Position numbers and translations under genes: made by a program. 44,699 bases of DNA from IMG/VR virus record IMGVR_UViG_3300020154_000001, positions 1 through 44,699 of that record. One strand, given 5' to 3'. This document shows, piece after piece, positions 16,479 through 21,608 of the stretch; the first letter of the stretch is position 1; the number at the start of each line of letters is the position of its first letter. The DNA is from a virus. The notes below the pieces were generated by a model, which made no database searches, was not told the DNA's origin, and saw nothing but the letters and a program-made list of their open reading frames with translations.

Positions 16479-18127
16479 ATCCCCTCCTCTTCATCGTCGA
16501 CGAACAGCTCCGGCACCCACGACTCAGTCTTCGGCTTCAGCAGGTGTTCCGGTGGTTCGCAGAGCATATTCCAGTACTCGGGCCAGTTCCTCAGCGCGTA
16601 GACAACGCACGCCGCGAGGTCCACGTGACCATAGAGGTTGTGCTCTGCGAACTTCGTGTGTTGGGTGTTCCACTGTGCTGCGTGGCAGTGCTTGTACGTC
16701 AGCTCTGCCATCGGCCCGAACGCGACCTTGCCTTGCGCCATGCGTGCGCGAGCGTTCTTGACCATTGAGTCGACGAGGTCATCCTTGGTCGTTGGTGCTA
16801 CGTGCAGGCCGTAGATGGTGCTTAGGTCGTTGATGACTTGCAGAGCTGTGTCGCTAATTCGAACCACAGGCGCGCTCCGAAAGAGCTTGCTGTCGTGGTC
16901 GTACCACTGCCAATCGCTGAGCATGTCGTTACCGTCAGCGGCTGCGCGCTCGCCTAGCTGCGCAAGCGAATGAAGCATCGGTGCGTGATGCTCTGTCCTA
17001 TCACCAGCAAGTAGACTCGACCATCCACGCGCGCGTAGCTGACCTCTAGCATCATACTCATCGTCAAGCGGAATGCGAGCCAACTTGCCGGATGGCTGTG
17101 TTCCCCACAAATCAAACTCCCGAGCTGCAACAATAGCCGCCACTCGCTCAGTGTTTGGATTGCTCTCGGCCCAATCATCGATGAAGACAACTTGCCCTCG
17201 TTTCTCGTCGTAGACGCTGAAGCTCACCGCGAACAGGTGAATCTGTCCGGGGTCGAGTGTTGTCATGCCAAGCCCGTACTTCGGTAGCTTGTACTCGCTA
17301 AGCTTCATGTGCTCCTCAATCTCTCTGAACACGGTCTTCTGCTTATTGCGTACGCGCTTGCCGTAATACTCGCGCTCGGTATCTTCCGGGTCTATCTCGC
17401 GTGCAGCAGAGAGGATTGCGTCCTTACGCTTAGGTGAGAGCGCAGTGTTGTCGTCAATCGTCATGAACACGTAGGCCTTGCGGCGCTGACATGACGGCAA
17501 GAACTTCGTATCGAAGTCGTGGTCTGCATCCTCGGGCGCGCTCGACTCAAGGATAAGCGTCGGGTCGCGGCCTCGCTGAAACTGTGGCTGCAGCACGCTG
17601 ACCACCGTCTTCGCCAGCTTCCCTACGAATGCAGCTTCGTGGATGCTCGCACCATCGCACTTCGGGCCACGCAAGCCCTTTGGGTTCTTGTCGAGCCCGA
17701 CCAGCTTCAGCACCGACCCATTAGGAAACCAGTACGCAGCCTTCATGCCGCGATGGTGCTTGATGAACGTCGGTCGCACGTCATCGGGCAAGTACTCAAT
17801 GATAGCGTCTATGTTAGGAATGATGAACTCAGATAAGCTCACCTCTTCTGCACATGCTGATAGGTAACGGCTGTTCGGATGCCTAACGCAATCCTCAACG
17901 CGTATCAGGCCTGTGGTAAACGACTTGCCAACCTGTCGGCCTGCGTCGAGCATCCAGCAGTTGTAGAAACCGTCGCCTTCGTACTCGTGCATGCGAGCTT
18001 CGAAGTCGCGATAAGGCAGGTAGATTTGCTCTAGTTGGTGCTTGTCAAGCAAATACGACAGGTCACCTAAGCGCCCGAGCCGCTCGGCTGTTAGTCGGTC
18101 CTGTTCATCAAGCAGCTCGAGCGACAC
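16472..18127 (-). CDS. terL: Terminase large subunit (551 aa)
   Basis: DNA-packaging motor. The ATPase half shows Walker A at residues 62-69 (AGRQVGKS) and a Walker B-like segment ending in the catalytic Glu (SIHEAAF, about 161-167). The C-terminal RNase H-like nuclease shows Asp292 in TTLDPGQ and a late conserved Asp in GHVDLAACVVYAL, consistent with a two-metal nuclease. The start is GTG at 18127 with AGGAT upstream. It follows the putative small subunit by 11 nt. Length is normal for TerL. The packaging mechanism (headful or cohesive ends) cannot be read from the sequence, but the circular assembly suits circularly permuted or terminally redundant ends. Confidence 0.93.
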   Translation of the reverse strand: MSLELLDEQDRLTAERLGRLGDLSYLLDKHQLEQIYLPYRDFEARMHEYEGDGFYNCWMLDAGRQVGKSFTTGLIRVEDCVRHPNSRYLSACAEEVSLSEFIIPNIDAIIEYLPDDVRPTFIKHHRGMKAAYWFPNGSVLKLVGLDKNPKGLRGPKCDGASIHEAAFVGKLAKTVVSVLQPQFQRGRDPTLILESSAPEDADHDFDTKFLPSCQRRKAYVFMTIDDNTALSPKRKDAILSAAREIDPEDTEREYYGKRVRNKQKTVFREIEEHMKLSEYKLPKYGLGMTTLDPGQIHLFAVSFSVYDEKRGQVVFIDDWAESNPNTERVAAIVAAREFDLWGTQPSGKLARIPLDDEYDARGQLRARGWSSLLAGDRTEHHAPMLHSLAQLGERAAADGNDMLSDWQWYDHDSKLFRSAPVVRISDTALQVINDLSTIYGLHVAPTTKDDLVDSMVKNARARMAQGKVAFGPMAELTYKHCHAAQWNTQHTKFAEHNLYGHVDLAACVVYALRNWPEYWNMLCEPPEHLLKPKTESWVPELFVDDEEEGMW

Positions 18128-18138
18128 TGAACATCCTA

Positions 18139-18606
18139 TCAGGGTCGGCTGTTGCGCATGATGCGGAGCTTCGCTTGAAGCGCCTCACGGGCCTCTGCCA
18201 GGTTGGTCACCTCGGCTGGGGTGGAGGTAGCGGGCTTGTCGTCAGCTGGCCGCTCAGTGTCGCTGATAAGCTCGAACACGCGGTCTAACAGCCACTTGGC
18301 GCTAGCCTCCCGCTGCCCCTCGCCGCGCTGCCTCTTGCCCCTCCCCTTGGAGCCATGACGTATCAACTTAGCTGCGTCCACAGCTCCAGCCACAAGCTCG
18401 TCAAGCGCCAGTGCGCGCAAGTGCTCGCGTGTCAGTTTGGGCGCGTCAGCCTCGTATGCGGCACTGAGGAGCGGGTCGCTGGGTGTTGGGCGCTTTTGCA
18501 CGCTGTTGGCGCTCGTAGCAACGACGCGGCGTTTCTTCAGTGGTTTCGCACGTTTGGTCCCCTTTCCCAGCTTCCGTGAATCCGCGTTCATGCGGTGAGC
18601 ATGCAT
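18139..18606 (-). CDS. Probable terminase small subunit (155 aa)
   Basis: ATG at 18606. Very basic N-terminal 45 residues (GKGTKRAKPLKKRR) are followed by a helical region (LTREHLRALALDELVAGAVDAAKLI) and another basic patch (HGSKGRGKRQRGEG). The protein lies directly upstream of terL, the normal position of the DNA-recognising small subunit. No helix-turn-helix could be fixed by eye, so the call rests on position, size and DNA-binding character. Confidence 0.6.
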   Translation of the reverse strand: MHAHRMNADSRKLGKGTKRAKPLKKRRVVATSANSVQKRPTPSDPLLSAAYEADAPKLTREHLRALALDELVAGAVDAAKLIRHGSKGRGKRQRGEGQREASAKWLLDRVFELISDTERPADDKPATSTPAEVTNLAEAREALQAKLRIMRNSRP

Positions 18607-18684
18607 TCAGGCGCAAAAAAGCGCAACCCAAACGTTGCACATTGGCACGTTCAGGCTGCGCTGGGGCACTTCTGCAGGCTTACG

Positions 18685-18801
18685 CTACTCGAACAGCTTC
18701 CACACAAGCCATCCCACTAGCACCGCTATGAGCAACGGCGGGAAGGCGCACAGCAGCGTAAGGATGGCGAGTATGATTAGTACCTTCCATAGTTCAGGCA
18801 T
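18685..18801 (-). CDS. 38-aa double-hydrophobic membrane peptide
   Basis: ATG at 18801, TAG at 18685. The start overlaps the stop of the 64-aa gene upstream by 8 nt. The peptide (MPELWKVLIILAILTLLCAF, then PPLLIAVLVGWLVWKLFE) has two membrane segments joined by a Pro-Pro turn. This is a minimal helical hairpin with almost no charge except at the ends. Size and topology resemble tiny holins or phage membrane stress peptides. It sits between early-type small genes and the terminase, not in the lysis cassette, so its function is open. Confidence 0.65.
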   Translation of the reverse strand: MPELWKVLIILAILTLLCAFPPLLIAVLVGWLVWKLFE

Positions 18802-18988
18802 CGGGCTCTGTAACTCTGTACGTCACAGACAATACGCAGCTATCCAGCTCATGAGCATCACGATAGGAATCCAAAGAAGCTCTATTGTCGTTGAACGCTT
18901 GCACTGCTGCTCGCGCGACTGTGCGGAACGGATTAGCTCGGCTTCCATCTCCGGAGACATCGCTACCCTCCTTGTTGACCCAATACAT
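18794..18988 (-). CDS. 64-aa protein with DUF1565-like N-terminal motif
   Basis: The ATG at 18988 overlaps the previous stop (ATGA). The longer frame to 19009 is rejected. The N-terminus MYWVNKEGSDVSGDGSRANP, followed by FRT, matches the opening motif of DUF1565/right-handed beta-helix proteins (Y-V-x-x-x-G-S-D-x-x-G-D-G-S-x-x-N-P-F-x-T). The beta-helix that should follow is missing: only 40 more residues remain before a normal coupled stop. It may be a free-standing cap motif or a decayed remnant. Confidence 0.6.
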   Translation of the reverse strand: MYWVNKEGSDVSGDGSRANPFRTVARAAVQAFNDNRASLDSYRDAHELDSCVLSVTYRVTEPDA

Positions 18989-19425
18989 CAGTACACTCCA
19001 TCGTCGCACAACTTAGCTATCTCTTTACGCTTAACGAATGCTTCGATGTAGTCAGCAGCCTCTGTAGCTGTCGCTGCGTTGTCGCAACCAAACTCGCTGA
19101 ACAAGTCGAACATCTCTTCATAGTCTAGGTCGAAGGCTCGCGTTAGCTGCGAATCTGTGTACAGCGCTGGCATGAGGTCGCCATCAGTATCCGGGTCTTT
19201 ATACACCAACATGCCATTGCGAATGCGCAAGACGTCCTGCAAGTCTGTGCGTGCGCCTAAGTGCCCGAGCGCGCACGCAGGAGTACCGCACCAATCCTCC
19301 GGCAAGTCTTTCCCATCGAGGTCCCACAAGCGTTTTTCATGCACATACGCGCGCATAGAAAAGCGCTCCGGATTAGGAGCTTCGCGCAGTGCGCGCACAA
19401 CAGCTAGTAACAGTTCTTTGTTCAC
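18988..19425 (-). CDS. Hypothetical early protein (145 aa)
   Basis: GTG at 19425 with AAGGA eight bases upstream. The sequence (MNKELLLAVVRALREAPNPERFSM) contains a motif CGTPACALGHLGA near residues 46-58 and an acidic C-terminal half (FDLDYEEMFDLFSEFGCDNAA) that could be an EF-hand-like or helical domain. Small phage proteins with a C-G-T-P-A-C-x-x-G-H motif are common but, as far as I know, uncharacterised. It opens the coupled run 19425-18685. Confidence 0.65.
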   Translation of the reverse strand: MNKELLLAVVRALREAPNPERFSMRAYVHEKRLWDLDGKDLPEDWCGTPACALGHLGARTDLQDVLRIRNGMLVYKDPDTDGDLMPALYTDSQLTRAFDLDYEEMFDLFSEFGCDNAATATEAADYIEAFVKRKEIAKLCDDGVY

Positions 19426-19444
19426 GGGTTAGGTCCTTTCCGTA

Positions 19445-19816
19445 TCAGTATAGGGGCTCGCAGGCATTGTCCTGCGGCTTGTCACAATCACACACGCCTT
19501 GTGCGAAGGTGTCAAGATTTGTGTAAAGAAACGATGTGTACTTAAAGCCTCTGCTTACGAATGTGTCACTGATTGCGTAGTCTGCACCGATGCACTGCAC
19601 TGTGAGGCCATGCTTACCGTTGCCGTACAGGTGTGTGCATTGCCAATGCTCCTTCATGAACGCAGCGAGCGCATCAGTGCATGGCGCCTGCATGATGCCT
19701 GCGTTATACGCACGCCACGACATGCGCGCGCCATGTACGCACGCACCTGCAGCCAGAATCAAGAAGATGACCAGCTGCAAGCTAGCGCGCTTCAAGGTCG
19801 CCAGCGCTGCGCGCAT
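19445..19816 (-). CDS. Secreted or membrane-anchored protein (123 aa)
   Basis: The ATG at 19816 is chosen because AAAGGAGG lies eight bases upstream; the open frame extends further without any ribosome site. The N-terminus MRAALATLKRASLQLVIFLI continues as LAAGACVHG, a signal peptide or membrane anchor with a possible lipobox-like AGAC. The exported part has at least five Cys (for example CTD, CTH, QCIG, CDCDKP), likely disulphide-bonded in the periplasm. No family. Export of an early-type protein suggests a role at the envelope, such as superinfection exclusion (inference). Confidence 0.65.
   Translation of the reverse strand: MRAALATLKRASLQLVIFLILAAGACVHGARMSWRAYNAGIMQAPCTDALAAFMKEHWQCTHLYGNGKHGLTVQCIGADYAISDTFVSRGFKYTSFLYTNLDTFAQGVCDCDKPQDNACEPLY
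19483..19511 (-). promoter_or_regulatory. Candidate sigma70 promoter for the 19425-18685 operon
   Basis: Minus strand TTGACA (19511-19506), a 17-nt spacer and TGTGAT (19488-19483). The start codon at 19425 is about 60 nt downstream. The -35 is perfect and the -10 matches four of six. It lies inside the coding end of the upstream gene, so chance is possible. Confidence 0.4.
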
Positions 19817-20045
19817 GCTGGTAGCCTCCTTTAGGTTGGCCGCACTCGGAGCAGCGTTCGAGCACTTGCGGCCTACCGCGCTTGCTAGAGCGGCTGCGTG
19901 TGGCTGCATAGACGTCGTCGTAGCAGACGCCATACTTGCGTAGGTCGTTGGCTATCATGTGTCCAGCTTGCGCTTCCCTATATGCTGCGTACTGAGGAAA
20001 TGCGGGGTGTTGACGTATGCGGGCGGCTTTGCTGAGTTTAGTCAT
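19782..20045 (-). CDS. Small basic protein with Cys pair (87 aa)
   Basis: ATG at 20045 (MTKLSKAARIRQHPAFPQYAA) preceded by GGAG at good spacing and overlapping the previous stop by 8 nt. The C-terminal half has CSECGQPKGGYQH, a possible half zinc site, in a basic context (RSRSSKRGRPQ). It may bind nucleic acid. Overlaps the start of the secreted protein downstream by about 35 nt. Confidence 0.55.
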   Translation of the reverse strand: MTKLSKAARIRQHPAFPQYAAYREAQAGHMIANDLRKYGVCYDDVYAATRSRSSKRGRPQVLERCSECGQPKGGYQHARSAGDLEAR

Positions 20046-20199
20046 CGCTACTCCACACGCCGCTGTCGCCTTCGTTCGGGTCAAAGTCTACGTCCTGCGT
20101 GTCTTCGCCCCCGTCGTAGTACGGCGGTTCGTCCGTTGTTCGGCTTGGTGAGTTGCCTCGGTTGCGGTCCTTGTGGTCTGTCTTGTCGTTGGGTCCCAT
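20038..20199 (-). CDS. Acidic small protein (53 aa)
   Basis: ATG at 20199 with a perfect GGAGG five bases upstream; a start at 20223 would place the ribosome site inside the gene. The product (MGPNDKTDHKDRNRGNSPSR...) is hydrophilic and becomes strongly acidic (DVDFDPNEGDSGVWSSDD). It is probably disordered. No function assigned. Confidence 0.6.
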   Translation of the reverse strand: MGPNDKTDHKDRNRGNSPSRTTDEPPYYDGGEDTQDVDFDPNEGDSGVWSSDD

Positions 20200-20212
20200 T
20201 GAGTCCTCCGCA

Positions 20213-20246
20213 CTGCCCTGCAACCTAGCTACTTGCTGCAGGGCAG
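20213..20246. repeat. 10-bp inverted repeat upstream of the 53-aa gene
   Basis: CTGCCCTGCA (20213-20222) and TGCAGGGCAG (20237-20246) form a perfect stem with a 14-nt loop. In the minus transcript the stem ends six bases before the GGAGG ribosome site of the 53-aa gene and shortly after the stop of 20257-20490. There is no U run, so I read it as a translational or RNA-stability element rather than a terminator. Confidence 0.55.
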
Positions 20247-20256
20247 ACCGGAAGGT

Positions 20257-20490
20257 TCAGGCCGGAAACAGATCCTTAGCCTCGACACCAGTGCTTAGCG
20301 TCGAACCTTCGTCCGCACGCACAGCAAACACCGTGCGCGTTACCACGTTGACACTAGGGTAGCCGCAGCGTCCCGAACCCACGTACTTGCGCGAGGGATA
20401 CTTGCTGCACACAACCACAAGCGTACGCTCGGTTGAGCTGTCCAGACGTGCCAAGTACTTCTGCCCTACCTTGATGTCTCGTGCTCTCAT
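20257..20490 (-). CDS. Small beta-rich protein (77 aa)
   Basis: ATG at 20490 behind a leader with GGAGAG. The sequence (MRARDIKVGQKYLARLDSST..., RTLVVVCSKYPSRKYVG, VVTRTVFAVRADE) alternates hydrophobic and polar residues like a small SH3 or KOW-type barrel. The opening 'IKVGQKY' resembles the start of the OB-like protein at 29734, but this may be coincidence. Function unknown. Its 3' end carries one of the four GATC sites (20271). Confidence 0.65.
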   Translation of the reverse strand: MRARDIKVGQKYLARLDSSTERTLVVVCSKYPSRKYVGSGRCGYPSVNVVTRTVFAVRADEGSTLSTGVEAKDLFPA

Positions 20491-20529
20491 GTTTGCTCTC
20501 CGGTTAGGTCGGTCGCTGCAACTAAAGAG

Positions 20530-20558
20530 AACCTACCGCCTAGCCTCATGCTTGTCAA
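20530..20558 (-). promoter_or_regulatory. Candidate sigma70 promoter upstream of 20257-20490
   Basis: TTGACA (20558-20553), exactly 17 nt, then TAGGTT (20535-20530) on the minus strand, about 40 nt before the ATG at 20490. The downstream bases (GTTCTCTTT) resemble those after the stronger promoter at 21340-21368 (GTTCTTTCTC), which supports a shared early-promoter form. Confidence 0.5.
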
Positions 20559-20796
20559 CAGATTCGGCGCCTAACTTTTGTCTTTCTTCACGTAGGGTCT
20601 TTGCCCACACACGCCTAATCTTCACCTCTGCGATGTACTGGTAGCCACGTGCTTGCAGCATGCCTACTGCGTTCGACTTATACGTACGCTCTTGCTCTAG
20701 CTTCGTGCGGAACATCTCGGTATCGCGCCTAGCCGCTAGCTTAGCGTTAGGACGCACAATTTGCTCAAGTATCTCTTCATCGGTCATGAGGGTCAC
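20533..20796 (-). CDS. Hypothetical helical protein (87 aa)
   Basis: A GTG at 20796 overlaps the upstream stop (GTGA) and an ATG follows at 20787; either may be used. The product (MTDEEILEQIVRPNAKLAARRDTEM...) is charged and mostly helical. No motif recognised. The end of the gene contains the promoter-like sequence for the next gene. Confidence 0.6.
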   Translation of the reverse strand: MTLMTDEEILEQIVRPNAKLAARRDTEMFRTKLEQERTYKSNAVGMLQARGYQYIAEVKIRRVWAKTLREERQKLGAESVDKHEARR

Positions 20797-20981
20797 AACA
20801 GTTGCTCCAGTGCGCGTAGCTCTGAGTAGCGCTCAAACTTTTCTGCCGCCATCTTGTGCAATATGCTACTAGTCTCAGACCCTACAGGGGAAGCGCGCGC
20901 AGCTGTCTCTAACGCTCGGCATTCACTCTGCAGCTGCGCTAAGCGCGTAGCCAGATAGGTTGCTGTCTCTTCTCGGTTCAT
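20793..20981 (-). CDS. Small coiled-coil protein (62 aa)
   Basis: ATG at 20981 (MNREETATYLATRLAQLQSE) with GGAGG seven bases upstream and an ATGA overlap with the gene before it. Heptad-like helix through most of its length (LQSECRALETAARASP..., KFERYSELRALEQLL). No family recognised. Confidence 0.6.
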   Translation of the reverse strand: MNREETATYLATRLAQLQSECRALETAARASPVGSETSSILHKMAAEKFERYSELRALEQLL

Positions 20982-21154
20982 GTGTAATCCTCCGCATCCA
21001 TCGCGCAGTCTTGGCAACAGTGCACACGATACTCGGGCAGCTCGCACTTGCAGTTGTAGCAGTAGCGTGAGCTTGGAAACGCTGCGCGCGTAGCGATACG
21101 CACTGCGGCTGCATCCATGCCATCAGCATCATCAACAGGAAACTCGTTAGCCAT
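20978..21154 (-). CDS. 58-aa zinc-finger protein
   Basis: ATG at 21154, TGA at 20978, with GGAGA upstream. The product (MANEFPVDDADGMDAAAVRI, then ATRAAFPSSRYCYNCKCELP) carries CYNCKC and HCCQDC, four or more Cys spaced like a treble-clef or ribbon finger, between acidic ends. It fits small phage 'Cys-rich' regulators, but no partner is known. Confidence 0.65.
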   Translation of the reverse strand: MANEFPVDDADGMDAAAVRIATRAAFPSSRYCYNCKCELPEYRVHCCQDCAMDAEDYT

Positions 21155-21172
21155 GGTCTCTCCAGTTAGGTT

Positions 21173-21188
21173 AGGGGCCGAAGCCCCT
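21173..21188. repeat. UUCG tetraloop hairpin in early mRNA
   Basis: In the minus transcript AGGGGC-TTCG-GCCCCT forms a 6-bp stem closed by a UUCG tetraloop. It lies between the 30-aa peptide stop and the ribosome site of the 58-aa gene, without a U run. A stabilising or processing hairpin is more likely than a terminator. Confidence 0.55.
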
Positions 21189-21195
21189 GGTTATC

Positions 21196-21288
21196 TCAGA
21201 CGAACAGCGAAGCCAGTGGGATAGCTGCAAGCACCACGAACATCGGGCCAAGCACGACTACCGCTAGGATTTTATCACCGAGTGTCAT
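21196..21288 (-). CDS. 30-aa single-pass membrane peptide
   Basis: ATG at 21288 with GGAGAG at ideal spacing, TGA at 21196. The peptide is MTLGDKILAVVVLGPMFVVL followed by AAIPLASLFV: a short polar start and one continuous hydrophobic segment. It is the first gene after the best promoter in the genome (21340-21368), so it should be strongly and early expressed. No family. A membrane-acting host-takeover peptide is a reasonable guess. Confidence 0.65.
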   Translation of the reverse strand: MTLGDKILAVVVLGPMFVVLAAIPLASLFV

Positions 21289-21339
21289 GTTCTCTCCGGG
21301 TTAGGGCCGGTCGGGGTGTTGGTGCCGCCGACGAGAAAG

Positions 21340-21368
21340 AACATAGGGCGGACCCTCGCGGCTGTCAA
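21340..21368 (-). promoter_or_regulatory. Strong sigma70 promoter for the small-gene operon
   Basis: Minus strand: perfect TTGACA (21368-21363), spacer exactly 17 nt, TATGTT (21345-21340). The first ATG (21288) follows about 50 nt downstream. This is the best match to the sigma70 consensus that I found and suggests immediate transcription by host polymerase. Confidence 0.75.
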
Positions 21369-21415
21369 CACTTTCGACGAAAAAAGTTTCAAACCGCCAA
21401 AAGTGGTCGATGTGA

Positions 21416-21437
21416 GGGGGTGAGGGGGGGGTACGGG
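21416..21437 (+). other. G-rich run with quadruplex potential
   Basis: The plus strand reads GGGGG-TGA-GGGGGGGG-TAC-GGG, enough for four G-tracts of three with short loops. It lies in the only sizeable intergenic gap of the minus block (21289-21608) beside an AT-rich tract. A role in replication initiation or transcription pausing is inference. Confidence 0.4.
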
Positions 21438-21467
21438 TACTTTCCAGACCTCTAAGGAACTCCCTAA

Positions 21468-21540
21468 AACGAATACATACGTATTACGTTATACTCTGTT
21501 TATATAATCTTCATACATAGGATAGGGGTTCATAGAGACA
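21468..21540. other. AT-rich tract, candidate origin or promoter region
   Basis: This is the most AT-rich stretch I noticed. It contains the palindrome ATACGTAT (21477-21484), a plus-strand TATAAT (21503-21508) and several TATA-like hexamers, but no paired -35 at proper spacing. With the adjacent G-rich run and the terminator on its other side it has the look of a melting region. No iteron set was seen, so origin function is a guess. Confidence 0.35.
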
Positions 21541-21551
21541 GAAAAGAGAAC

Positions 21552-21584
21552 AAAAAACCCGAGAAACAAAGCGTCTCTCGGGTT
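21552..21584 (-). terminator. Intrinsic terminator after primase-helicase
   Basis: AACCCGAGA (21556-21564) and TCTCGGGTT (21576-21584) form a 9-bp stem with an 11-nt loop. On the minus strand the stem is followed by a run of six U (plus-strand A run 21552-21557). It lies 25 nt past the stop of the primase-helicase gene and would separate that transcript from the small-gene operon. Confidence 0.8.
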
Positions 21585-21608
21585 GAACCCTACCCCTCAA
21601 ACACCCCT

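Noticed and set aside
21500-21510. Plus-strand TATAAT in the intergenic gap as a promoter
   Set aside because: No -35 at 16-18 nt and no plus-strand gene downstream before 24219. It would transcribe antisense to the primase-helicase.
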